DNA of 49,288 nt from Asterionellopsis glacialis (taxonomy: Eukaryota > Bacillariophyta > Plagiogrammaphyceae > Rhaphoneidales > Asterionellopsidaceae). The stretch spans positions 1 to 49,288 of the forward strand of contig WKLE02001742.1 of assembly GCA_014885115.2 (NCBI GenBank), in the 5' to 3' direction. The notes beneath the pieces are model-generated. The model saw only the letters and a list, made by a program, of their open reading frames with translations, did no database searches and was not told the DNA's origin. The position numbers and the translations under genes were made by a program. Positions 33,664 through 43,825 of the stretch are shown here, piece by piece (within the stretch, counting starts at the first letter, position 1; every line of letters starts with the position of its first letter).

Positions 33664-34704
33664 AGTCGAATAAGTATTTGTTTGTGAAATAATCCCAGCT
33701 ACAGAAGAACGGCAACCCCCCTTTAACTCGGGCTACGGTAAATTCAACAAGAGTAACTGTTTTGTAGCTCCCAAACCAATAAATGAAAATGGTGTCAAAT
33801 AAAGCATTTGTCAGATACACTTCATATTTTAGTTTCACCCCAGACATCATCTATTGGGAGAAAGCTCTTGATCTCAAGATTCCTTCTGGCCAACCCTTTC
33901 CCTTACCGCGCGACAAAAACAAAACCGAGCACAGACACCTTTTTTGTTTTTGTCGTCCAAAATCGCAAAAAATAATTGGTTATGAGTACAATTTCAATTC
34001 ATATTACAGTATATTTTTTATGTGTAAAAAATTATTAGTGCCACCCCGACAATTTCTTGTGCTAAGTAATCGCGCTGGCACACATCCGGACAGGAGTAAT
34101 ATTGTGTAAAAAGTACAGTAATATGGGTTTTGAGAGAAAAGGAGTTTCGAGACGACGATGGGATCGACGATGACGACTTTGCGTTCGCTATTTCTCGGAC
34201 CACGACAATGTTATCCAAAATTGATTTTTGCTACGCCACGGAGAACTTAGTTGCCGATGGCGTAGCAAAAATGAAACTGAGATAACGATGCTCAGGGACC
34301 GAAAAAATCACGCTAGATATCAGAATGGCGTTAGGTCCTACCGTAGCGGCAGAGACTCTCTCTAGAGTAGAGGGAGGACTCTAAAGGCTACTCTCATTCT
34401 GGGACCTCCCAGTCGTATCATATTGTTCCAAACCCTTTTGCTATCTAAGAAATGCACACAAAAGTTTCCCGGGAGTGACGTCGGAGTCCCGCACCTATTT
34501 CAGTCGGACCCCGGACGGTTGGGGCGTGAACGTGAACCCACAAGTCTTGCCACTTCCAACACTGACTTCATCAGGTAAAACACATATCGTCTCTGTTGAT
34601 CAAAAAAGTATATTCATTCATAAGATCATAAAACACAATTGCAGCGAAAACAAAACCATTGTCTTTCTCCCTACAGATACAACCAGTAGTAAAATTAAAG
34701 TATC
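33664..34704. promoter_or_regulatory. divergent promoter interval, carrier / subtilisin
   Basis: Holds a perfect 14-base inverted repeat (34225-34238 and 34258-34271), then TTAGGTCCTACCGTAG (34331-34346), a CTCTAGAG core at 34360-34367 and GGGACCTCCC further on. A 108-codon frame at 33783-34109 (+) begins with ATG but has no recognisable family and is not called. Confidence 0.45.
34225..34271. repeat. 14-base perfect inverted repeat
   Basis: TTTTTGCTACGCCA at 34225-34238 is exactly complementary to 34258-34271, with a 19-base loop. It lies about 430 bases upstream of the subtilisin start. Confidence 0.92.
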
Positions 34705-36459
34705 ATGAAAATCGTTTCCCTGGCTTTATCCTTCTTGTGTCTCACTGGAGGAATCGTCAAGGTCTCTGCTGTAGAAGACGAAAACGATACAAATAGACTT
34801 CGTGGAGGAGGAACTTCTACGACAACTACAAAACCAATCAAGAAGAAACTAATCAAGAAGAAACTTGACACACAACATAGTAACTCCGTAGCACGAGAAG
34901 CGGAGGCCCCACCCGACTATGTTGAAAGTGACAAAAATAACTTCATGACAAAAACATCATCCTCTGCGATTGAACTAATGCAGGGACCGAAACAGATTCA
35001 GGGGGTTGAAAGTCGTCGTGTTATTGTAAGGTATGAACCTGGACAACGGGCAAAGTTTATTCGTTCAATGAAAATAGCCGAACGTCAAAGGACACCAGGA
35101 CAACCTGAAATGAAGGTGAACTATGACTTTTCGAATCGCAACACCTATGTCATTACAGCTGATCCAACTGTAGTAAAATCTCTCGAATCGATGCCTGAAG
35201 TTATGGACATTAAGGATGATGTCATTCGTTATCCATTTTCATCTTCTCCTGACTTGGGATTAGGCCTGCACAATAACGACAATGAAGAGGATGAGACATT
35301 TCCCTTTTCTTCGTATGAAGATGAAAGTACTAGGCGCGACCTTAAAGAAACCATGCCTTATGGTGTCAAAATGGTAAAGGCACCTGAGGTATGGAAGCAA
35401 GGATACGCTGGTGAAAATGTAAAGATTTGTGTTATTGATTCAGGTCTTCATGCTGGTCATCGGGACTTTATCACAACCAAATTAGATGGTATTGATACTC
35501 CAGAGTTAAACTGGGATGAAGATGGATGTGGTCATGGTACACATGTGACAGGTACAATTGTTGGCGAAGACAACGATGAGGGAGTCATTGGCGTAGCACC
35601 ACAAGCAGAGATTCTAACCGTACGGGTCTTTGGTAACAATTGCAATTGGGCATATGCCAGTGACATTTACAATGCAGCTACAGTTTGCTATAATAATGGT
35701 GCTAACATTATCAGCATGTCACTTGGCGGACCAACGAGAGAGGGAATTGAAGCTGAGTTGTTCGAAGAACTTGCTAATAATGGAGTAATGTCAATTGCTG
35801 CTGCAGGAAATTCTGGAAATAATAGGCTCATGTACCCTGCATCCTACGAAAGTGTCATGTCTGTTGCTGCCGTTAGCCGCTGGAAGAGACATGCAGGATT
35901 CTCTCAACGGAATGAACAAATTGATATTGCAGCTCCAGGCGTTCGTGTACTTTCTACATTCCCAGATCGTTGTAAGATTTGTGGATTTCTCCCAATCTTT
36001 AGGGGATATGGTTGGATTGATGGTACGTCTATGGCCTGTCCACACGTGTCAGGCGTTGCTGCTCTTCTCATGTCGGCCAAGCCGGATGCTACTGTGACAG
36101 AAGTTCGAGAAGCCATAGAAAAGTCAGCTGAAGATCTTGGAAAGGTTGGACGAGACAATATGTTTGGTCACGGGCTTATCAATGCAGAGGCAGCTCTTGC
36201 CGTTCTAATGGACGATAGTAGTACTTCTCAACGTGAGAATCCCACATCATTGACTAAAACTCGTTTTAACGACCATAGTAATACTTGCACTGATTTCCCT
36301 TTGGATTGGCATGATGCAAATGGAAGCACCTACAATTGTAGTTGGTACGATTTAGGAACAAATTGCCAACTATATGGTGACGGGTTCGAAAGTCAAGGAT
36401 TCACTGCCAACGAAGCGTGTTGTGCATGTGGTGGTGGAGTTAGTGCTGCTGAGCCCTAA
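34705..36459 (+). CDS. secreted subtilisin-like serine protease (S8)
   Basis: The product is 584 residues, single exon. A signal peptide spans about residues 1-23 (LALSFLCLTGG core). A propeptide with an I9-like inhibitor part (RRVIVRYEPGQ..., NTYVITADPTVVKSLESMP) ends near residue 220. The peptidase domain shows the triad in order: Asp about 245 (CVIDSG), His about 277 (GHGTHVTG), the oxyanion Asn about 369 (AAAGNSGNN) and Ser about 442 (GTSMACPHVSG). The Cys-rich C-terminal module (about residues 530-580) ends in NEACCACGGG and resembles the ShK-like/Cys tails on many stramenopile secreted proteins. It is probably extracellular or vacuolar, activated by propeptide removal. It is the right-hand gene of the nested block. 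Confidence 0.93.
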   Translation: MKIVSLALSFLCLTGGIVKVSAVEDENDTNRLRGGGTSTTTTKPIKKKLIKKKLDTQHSNSVAREAEAPPDYVESDKNNFMTKTSSSAIELMQGPKQIQGVESRRVIVRYEPGQRAKFIRSMKIAERQRTPGQPEMKVNYDFSNRNTYVITADPTVVKSLESMPEVMDIKDDVIRYPFSSSPDLGLGLHNNDNEEDETFPFSSYEDESTRRDLKETMPYGVKMVKAPEVWKQGYAGENVKICVIDSGLHAGHRDFITTKLDGIDTPELNWDEDGCGHGTHVTGTIVGEDNDEGVIGVAPQAEILTVRVFGNNCNWAYASDIYNAATVCYNNGANIISMSLGGPTREGIEAELFEELANNGVMSIAAAGNSGNNRLMYPASYESVMSVAAVSRWKRHAGFSQRNEQIDIAAPGVRVLSTFPDRCKICGFLPIFRGYGWIDGTSMACPHVSGVAALLMSAKPDATVTEVREAIEKSAEDLGKVGRDNMFGHGLINAEAALAVLMDDSSTSQRENPTSLTKTRFNDHSNTCTDFPLDWHDANGSTYNCSWYDLGTNCQLYGDGFESQGFTANEACCACGGGVSAAEP

Positions 36460-36672
36460 GCTGGTTTTATCACATGTTGAAGTATAAGGTACCCTTTGAC
36501 GCTAGAATTTGGATATTTCTCTAAGTTAGGGGATGCAAAACAAATTATCAAATAATAAACTAAACACTTGATTTCACTGTTCCAATATGACAAAACAAAA
36601 AGATTCACCAAATACCTTACATAGTGTGGCCGATATCATATGATTTTTTCATGAATTCTTTTGAAATTCTTT

Positions 36673-36865
36673 TCAAAATTTTCCACGAATCATACCTTTT
36701 CCTAACTTAATAGCTAGGTGATTTGCGGTATGTATGGAAAATCCACATTTTGTGCAATTACGTGAAGAAAATACTCTCGACGATTTAGAACTCAAACATT
36801 ATAAAGACCATTTAGTTCCCACCATCGTATTGCTAAACATCCTTCCAAGTGAAAATTTACGTTGC
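36673..36865 (+). pseudogene. relic of GST 3' end
   Basis: In one frame the sequence reads as the GST tail: CMENPHFVQ, then a drifted ELKHYKDHL segment. The tryptophan codon before FAACMENPHF in the intact gene is TGA here, and a small deletion after KDHL shifts the frame. No thioredoxin-like half is present upstream, so it is a 3' fragment and not a degraded full gene. Confidence 0.88.
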
Positions 36866-37405
36866 CTGATACTGGTACAGGGTAACGGCGTGAGATCGAT
36901 GGTATTCAAGCTAGCGTTATTGATGGGTAAGGAAAAGTTAAAACTGCACGGTTACGCATGTGCAATAAATAATGTCATCCTCATAAGGCCAAGGGATAAG
37001 ATGATGGCAATATCTGACATTGAAGCCGACAACTCCCTCCAGCTAGATTCCTAGGGCCAAGTGCAGGTAACTCAAGGTCGCTTGTCTTTTGTCGGAAGAC
37101 TTGCCCTTTTTATTTTAAAACTCATTAAATGATTCATAGTCCTTCTTTTTTAGGTTACAATCTTATTTGAGAGATGTTAGACGACCGAAGGTAATCTTTC
37201 AACTCTTATTTAATCATTATTATAACAATCCCATTACCCCGTGCCTTTGCATGATTTATTTGAAAAAATCACTCATTATCGTGGTTCACTAGCAGTAACG
37301 ATCCCAGCATCACCATTCGTATTGATCGCGTTGTTAGAATTTGCATTGTTAGTATTTCGACCAAATCGATCTGATCTAGAACTAGGTTTTAAAATTTGAA
37401 AAGAA
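36673..37405. repeat. right copy of 0.72-kb diverged direct repeat (block B)
   Basis: This is the counterpart of 29807-30525. It starts in a broken GST 3' end, passes through homologous intergenic sequence, and runs into the 3' end of the intact PP1 gene. The copies differ by many substitutions and small indels, so the duplication is old. Confidence 0.88.
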
Positions 37406-38571
37406 CACATTAAATTTTCGTCCACAGATATCATTCCACCCGCATTGTCGAATTCACCACAATAGTTTGGCGCCGAAAACAACGTTACTAATCGTCTTCC
37501 TGCGAAGAATTCATATCCATCTTCCACTACTTGATGTGCACGTACTAACAAATCTAAATCATGTTCTTCTAAAAATTGTGCAACCACATCCGAACCAAAT
37601 GTAAATGATACACCACGATCATTCTCGGCCCAGCCCTTTTGTTCGGGTAGAGCGTAGAAAAAAATTGATGGGAAAACGAAATACACGTAAGTATCTTACA
37701 GTGCCATAAACCAAGAAAATATGTTTTGCAATACAGTGTACTGCACCGTATTCAATTGAGCACCATACCACTATCAAAACAATCCAATATTCACAAAAAC
37801 ACTTACATTAATATCAGCATCAGGATCACTCCATAGTAAGTCACACATTAATCCAACATCAGGTACATCACAGGGACGTTCTAAATCTGCAATTTGTTGT
37901 AAGTTTGCCATTTCAGGTGACAATCCACCATGCATGCATAAAATCTTCTCATCCACCAAGGCCGAGACGGGAAAGCAATTGAACACATCGGAAAATATTT
38001 TCCATAATTTAATACTGTATCGTCGTTTGCATTCATCGTAAAATCCATAAATGCGATTAATACCAGCCGATTCGTGATTACCCCGTAATATGAAAAAGTT
38101 TTCAGGATATTGAATTTTATAGCAGATCAATAAACATATAGTTTCCAAGGATTGCTTGCCTCGATCGACGTAATCACCTAAAAATAAATACGATGCTTCT
38201 GGTGGGAATCCTCCGTATTCAAATAGACGAAGCAAATCTGTAAATTGTCCATGAACATCACCACAAATTTTGAGTGGTGCTTCTAATTCCAATAACATGG
38301 GTTGTGATAATAAAATAGGTCGGACACGTCGACATAGCATTTTAATTTCAGTTTCTGTCAAGTTTACTAAGGTTCCCGGTGGACTTCCGCGTAATCCTAA
38401 TAGCCGTTGAGTAATGCTGGCAACTTCTTGTAGCGATGATTCCGCAACTGGTGGCGTAGCATCTGGTGCATGCTGATGTTGTTGTTGTTGATTTGGACTA
38501 GCAGCATAGGTTGTGGTAGCAACAGAAGGTATTGTCGATTGGGACGGTATATTATTTGTAGCCGTGTCCAT
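37276..38571 (-). CDS. serine/threonine phosphatase PP1 catalytic subunit
   Basis: Exons 38571-37807 and 37635-37276 flank a 171-base intron (GTAAGT...AAAAG), phase 0, giving 374 residues. The PPP signatures are all present: GDVHG (about 104-108), GDYVDRG (about 132-138), GNHE (about 164-167) and HGGLSP, which together bind two metals. Splicing restores [18 protein letters not shown], and the tail has [18 protein letters not shown] and MCSFQILKP, diagnostic for PP1. PP1 acts with regulatory subunits in cell cycle, metabolism and splicing control. The N terminus carries a Gln/His-rich tract of about 45 residues, longer than in most PP1, and the C-terminal tail is Asn-rich. It was originally convergent with GST (see block A/B). 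Confidence 0.96.
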
Positions 38572-40614
38572 GATTATATTATTTTAGAGACTTTGAATAT
38601 GAACAACACGAAAATTTAGAGAGAGATGAAGCGAGCCAAAAAATAAAATCAAGAATAGTGTGTTCAAAAATATTGGAATCAATCGCTGCAATTTTTATCA
38701 CAGTATGATTTGAGAATATCTCTTCGTTACAAAGAGAAGGATCAACGAAGAAATTAATGTTTGGACAAAGTGTATTCTTGGGTGGTCGGTGTCTTCTCTT
38801 CTTGATGTATTCACGAAAGTGCATAAAAATGATGACAATGCCGAAAATTCATGTGGACACACACATACGGTACGGTACAAGAAAACACACAAAGAAAATA
38901 AGCGATGCGATGGCAATTTTCTCTGGCAAGGCATCAAAATCGTTCTGCTTCTTCTTGATAGTGTGTGTGTATCGTATGAACCATTCCTACGTACGAGTGT
39001 GATGATTACCTGGTAATGACTGTACGGGCAACACATACAAATTCCTCAGAAATGAAGGGGCGGGTTCTGAAAAGAGTTTTCTAGTATCCTACAGTACTGC
39101 GGCGTACAGGATCCTACCAGGTATTATCGATAGCAGAAATTATACAAAGGACCACTAAGTACACATAGACACATACTGTACAAGACAGAGTTTCGGGTAT
39201 GAAGAGAACGACGGACTAATTCGAAAGAACCGCAATCTCTATCTACTCTCTGCCTACCGTAGTATGTCATGCGATTTAAGAAGATGACCTCTGAGCGAGA
39301 CAAAAGTAGTACAGTAAATGGTACATAAAGCTACTGTACAAGCATGTACAGTTGAGTTCTAGTCAATAGTAGAACGTAGTACCCTCTGGTAAAGAAAAGG
39401 TGCGTTGGGTGTTGTACCAGGTACCTGTTTAGGTACTGTATATTGTACGTGCACGTTGCTTTCAAATACAGCATAAATATTATCATACTCACCTGTACAG
39501 GTAACTTTCATAACGTACCAGGTACGTCAGTACAGAATATGTCCGGCACAAATGCAAAAGAACTGTCGAACGGTCGAACTTCCAGCAGTTCTTCCATGAA
39601 GAACTGATAAGACACAGACAGACACTTATCAAATTGATGAAAACAGGAAGACGTACACACCTTTTCAGTCGGACACTATGATATATAGATGCGGCACAGC
39701 CAGGCAGGCAGCGCCAGATTTTCTTTTTTCTTTTTTATATAATAGGATCTCTGAGAGATCGGATGGAGCGAGAGAGGCGCATGTGCATGTGCATCGCTTC
39801 GAGCGAAGGGGAGGCGACGAAGGACAGAAAATGGTACATGTTACAGTGGATAATGGGTTATCAAAAATGGGGTTTTGATCTATCAGATGAAAAGTACTCC
39901 ACGCAAGACTGAGATCCAAACCCGTTCTACTGAAAAATCATAGTCATCGTTCGTCAGCACCTGTCGACGCTCTGTTCCGGTTCTTTCGGATCTTACCTGG
40001 TACTGGTTGCTACTGTAAAGCTACTTAGGACCTACAGCAGCCGAAAGTAAGCTGGAACTGCTGAGTGCTGAGAGTTATAATACCAGTACCTGGTACAGGT
40101 AAGTCTGAACCTTGTCCCGAGTCCTGCCTTGTACCGGTACGGTAGGCTAGAGATTCTACGAGCAGCGCATCCGTCCAAACGAAGCTATGATACACACACA
40201 CACAAATTCAATTTGTGCCAGCGCAGAATCCAGTGGTTCGGGTTGAATAGAGTTCCTACTTGCCCTACAACCAATACAAATTTTCGGATTTTTAAGGAGT
40301 AAGTTTTGCAAGAAACCTGGCAAAAAGCAGAACCGGAACCACGCAAACCGGAAGAGGATTTAATCTTAATTATATGCACGTACCGCCAAAGACTGCAATC
40401 TTTACCTTCGCATTAGTTGTTAGAAGATCGAATAGCGTTATTCTCATCCAAAAGTTCTGTGCCTTTGGAGACTTTGTCGGATAGAGTGTTTGATTTCGAA
40501 GAGGCTTTCCTCGAAAAGCTAGCTACACACAGTCATTTTGTCGTTCAGTCGCGCGCATTTCACGTTGCTACACGTTTCCCATTTAAACATCTTAAAATAA
40601 TCCAAGAAAAAACA
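38572..40614. promoter_or_regulatory. 2-kb divergent promoter interval, PP1 / PAH-RING
   Basis: No supported gene. It carries the highest density of palindromic motifs: GTACAGGATCCTACCAGG (about 39104-39121), GTACCAGGTACC (about 39414-39425), ACCTGTACAGGT (39491-39502), CGTACCAGGTACG (about 39515-39527), TACCTGGTACTGG (about 39996-40008), CCAGTACCTGGTAC (about 40083-40096), GTACCGGTAC (about 40131-40140), and AGGACCTAC at about 40027. A short CA repeat lies at about 40193-40203. Confidence 0.5.
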
Positions 40615-41550
40615 ATGCCGCCAATGAAACGAAGACGTCGAGGGGAATGTAGTTCAAATAATATCAATGCCAGAACAAGCCCTAGTTCCAATGCAGCTAC
40701 TGTACGAAACAATGCGAATAGATCTGTAGCACGTCTTTTGCATGTCGAACGCAACTTACAAGAACAAGAACCGGCTCCTCGTCGATCTCAACGAATCCGA
40801 ACCATGGCGGCAGAAGCTGCTGCCGTCGTCGCCGCTACGGAGTCGGTTGAGGCTCAATCACAATCTAGTTCAATACGACAGGGCACCCCACCATCTATTG
40901 CCTCTATTACTGCATCTGCAACAGCATCTTCTGCTAGCCCTTCCCCGCCTCACCAACAACCAAGTTCTTCTTCTCAGAACAATGGTGAATCTTCTACCTC
41001 AACTTCTTCCTTATCATTGCCGAACTCATCATCATTGGAAACTGCTACCTTAGCTTCGGTCTCGTTACGCCAACAACAAAGTGAACCTGGTTTTGATGAC
41101 GCAATTGACTTGGTGATGAAGGTGAAACATCGATTTCGTTATGATAAAGCGAAATATTCTTTATTTTTGACGATACTGCATAAATTCCAATCCAAGGATT
41201 ACAATTTAGCCAAGGTCTGTGAATTGGTGTTACAACTATTTCGAAATCATCCAGATTTATTGGAAGGATTTTTATACTTTTTACCAGATCCACTCATTGC
41301 GAAAGCCATTATGCCTTTTGGTGGAAGTTTAGACGCAATACAGCAAAAGCAAGAAAGATCAACGAAACATGAAGATAAAACATTTGGACCATGCATTGTT
41401 TGCAGTGATCAACCACGGTCAATCGCCTTTGTCCCCTGTGGGCATTTGTGTGTATGTCAATCCTGTGCATCCAAATGTATTACACAATCAGGTAGTTGTC
41501 CTATATGCAATCAAAAGACTGCTACCACAATGAGAATTTATTTATCCTGA
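40615..41550 (+). CDS. PAH domain plus C-terminal RING finger protein
   Basis: The product is 311 residues from the first ATG (40615); the long TTG-started extension was rejected. Residues 1-155 are Ser/Ala/Gln-rich with a basic KRRRRG cluster, possibly nuclear-targeting. Residues about 157-225 match a paired amphipathic helix (PAH) of the Sin3 type: FDDAIDLVMKVKHRF, KYSLFLTILHKFQSKDYN and LFRNHPDLLEGFLYFLPD. The last 55 residues are a C3HC4 RING (CIVC, FVPCGHLCVC, CPIC), of the IAP/MULAN-like short-spacing class, so probable E3 ubiquitin-ligase activity. The PAH would recruit a repressor or other partner. Both domains are clear; the fusion is unusual as far as I know. Confidence 0.88.
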   Translation: MPPMKRRRRGECSSNNINARTSPSSNAATVRNNANRSVARLLHVERNLQEQEPAPRRSQRIRTMAAEAAAVVAATESVEAQSQSSSIRQGTPPSIASITASATASSASPSPPHQQPSSSSQNNGESSTSTSSLSLPNSSSLETATLASVSLRQQQSEPGFDDAIDLVMKVKHRFRYDKAKYSLFLTILHKFQSKDYNLAKVCELVLQLFRNHPDLLEGFLYFLPDPLIAKAIMPFGGSLDAIQQKQERSTKHEDKTFGPCIVCSDQPRSIAFVPCGHLCVCQSCASKCITQSGSCPICNQKTATTMRIYLS

Positions 41551-42145
41551 GAAACATGCAGATGTTCCAACATGGGTTGTGGAAATGTTTGTGATAGGAA
41601 ATTCAAATTTGCAAAAATGTCAGATGGGAAATGGGGGAAGGATGCAAGCTAAAATATTATTCTATTGTATGTGTACTGTAATCTCTGGGTTAGGGAAAAT
41701 CCTTTTATATGTGACTCCATGATGATTTATGTTTTTTTAATAACGATTAACATGTCAATAGTGCGAACAAGTGTCAAACCTATACTTTTTTAAAAATTTT
41801 CGATCAACTCTGAATTTATTTCGTTGAGCTTTCTACAAATTTTCTTTTTTCCGTTGGGGAGTTTTCTGTTTTCTGGTTAGATTTTTCTACACTACACTAC
41901 AATAATATTATAAGTTGCTGCTGGACGTCCGAAAAAAAGTTCAGATTTTCCCTAGATTCAAGCATGGTGGATTTTTCCAAAAACAACAGACATGTACAAA
42001 GACTTTTGAAGAAATGTTATCAACTACTTCTACATTTTAACACTCATAATCAATCGACACAACAAAAACACCCTCTATGTAAGTTGGTTTCTTTGAAAAC
42101 TTCTTTCTAACCTTTTGTAAACTTCTCTAAACCATCCATCAATAT
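41551..42145. other. convergent intergenic interval
   Basis: Between the stops of the PAH-RING and SDR genes. AT-rich with no ORF, no palindromic promoter motif and no obvious RNA gene. It is presumably two 3' untranslated regions. Confidence 0.5.
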
Positions 42146-43076
42146 TCACTTTTTAAGTTCAGATTTATCCTTGTCCTCCGTTTTCTCCACATTCATGAGA
42201 ACTGGCATTTGGTACTCCCATTTCTTCCAAGTCTCGTCTTTCGTCACTAGGTCTACCATGAAGTGTGCAACATTGGCCCTCGTTACTTCACCTCCACCGA
42301 ATAATCCTTTTTGAGGTTTATCATACACGTTATACTTTGAAATTTTACCATCGTCATCAATCAAATCATCCGGACGAACAACGACCCACTTTACTTCCTT
42401 TCCATCTTTTTTCTGCTTCTCCCTGAGGTTGTGGAGATATGCTGCAGCACCTTCATTATCGGCATGAGGGGGGATCAAATACCGTAATAGGAATATAATG
42501 GTACGTTCCGACCTTGGACGGATCTCATCCATACCATTAGGGTTGGCAACACCATTAGAACCCATAAGGATAAATTTAGGTTGACCACCATCAGGTGCCT
42601 TCGATGCTGCCGCTGCCGTAGTGAGGCGTTGCGTAGCTTCGGTAACCAAACGACGAGGATGCCCAAATATTCCTTCGAATGTCATATTATGCCCAAGACA
42701 TTGTACCACAGCATCACATCCCTGGGTGAGCTTCTCCAATTCTTCTTGTTTCAAATCTAAAAGGGATGCTTCTGTTACATCAAGCAACTTGGTTTTGTCG
42801 TTTGCTTTTTCTTCTTTGAGTAAATCCAGCATTCGTTCCTTGGATCGAGCAATTACCTTGACTGCATTGACCATGTAATATGCGAGAAAGATAAAATTGA
42901 AATTATTCATCAACAAGATGGACATCACAGCTTTTTTTTAAAAAAAATGACCAATAAGAGCTTGATATGAAAATAAACGTACCGTGATGACCAAGATTCA
43001 GCATTTGTTTTACTACATGCTTTCCAGTGGCACCTGTTGCACCAACTACCAAGACTGATAAATTTGTAGATACCAT
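42146..43076 (-). CDS. NAD(P)-binding Rossmann protein, NmrA/atypical SDR
   Basis: Exons 43076-42983 and 42861-42146 flank a 121-base intron (GTACGT...TGCAG), phase 1, giving 269 residues. The short first exon supplies the dinucleotide-binding motif VVGATGATGKH; the joined sequence then reads NLGHHVKVIARSKERM, the expected beta2 end with Arg that favours NADP(H). Further landmarks are GCDAVVQCLGHN and KWVVVRPDDL, with GGEVTRANVAHFMVDLV near the end, typical of the atypical SDR5/NmrA group, which are reductases or redox-sensing regulators. The substrate is unknown. It is divergent from another Rossmann protein, with no sign that they are paralogues. Confidence 0.85.
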
Positions 43077-43825
43077 TTTCGAAAAAGCGATTTACTGGTT
43101 AATGTAAAGTGAATGATGTATAGTATGTTGTTAGTGAAACTTTGTTGGAAATTTTGAAAAGTGAGATGATGTGTCAAGATTGGATTTTTTCTTGTTTTGT
43201 TTTTCAACAAGTGTGATTGGATCACGATTCAAGAATGAATTCGAAAGAAGCAACTCGTAGTAATGTATATAAAATATAATGTTTAGGTCCTACCAGGTGC
43301 ATGTGAAGTTCGACAACTGGCAGTTCTCAACTCAAATGCGGTACTTAACGCGAACCTACAGAACACTTGCGAAGCTTGAAGCTTTGTCCATCCAGTATTT
43401 TCTTTGAAATCATCTTGGCACAGAAACGCATAATATTTGTGTCGTGAAAACGAATCACTCCTAAAATGTATAAAAAAGGGTTCTGTTTTCTTTTGGTTAT
43501 AATGCCGGGGAGATGCACTAGGTAAAAAGTAATACAGTCATCGCCATTGTTTCAAACTTGGCGTGGTAGGAACCTGCGTACAAAACCAAGAAAAATGTAT
43601 GAAACTGCCGATGGATGACGTCAACATTCTTCCCTCTCTAGAGAGATCCTGTGAGTAGAATCAGAGGATCTTTCTCGCAGCCGGACATTATTAGAGAGGA
43701 AAAGGGCGTCTCAAGTCTCATCAGCCGTACTCTCTAAACAACCAAAACCCACAATATCTCAATAGACTAGGACCTCTACCGTAGTAGAGCTTTGAATGCA
43801 TTCACGACAATACTAAGAATAAATT
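43077..43825. promoter_or_regulatory. divergent promoter interval, SDR / Rossmann protein
   Basis: TTAGGTCCTACCAGGTGC at about 43284-43301 combines two of the recurring motifs. CTCTCTAGAGAG lies at 43634-43645, and TAGGACCTCTACCGTAGTAG at about 43768-43787, 40-60 bases before the next ATG. No gene is seen. Confidence 0.5.

Noticed and set aside
33783..34109. 108-codon ATG frame between carrier and subtilisin
   Set aside because: It lies in a promoter interval, its composition is unlike neighbouring proteins, and no motif is seen; transcript data could revive it.
36734..37054. 106-codon frame starting CMENPHFVQ-like, as a possible small gene
   Set aside because: It is the broken 3' end of the GST gene with a stop and a frameshift; the rest of the frame is intergenic sequence of the duplicated block.
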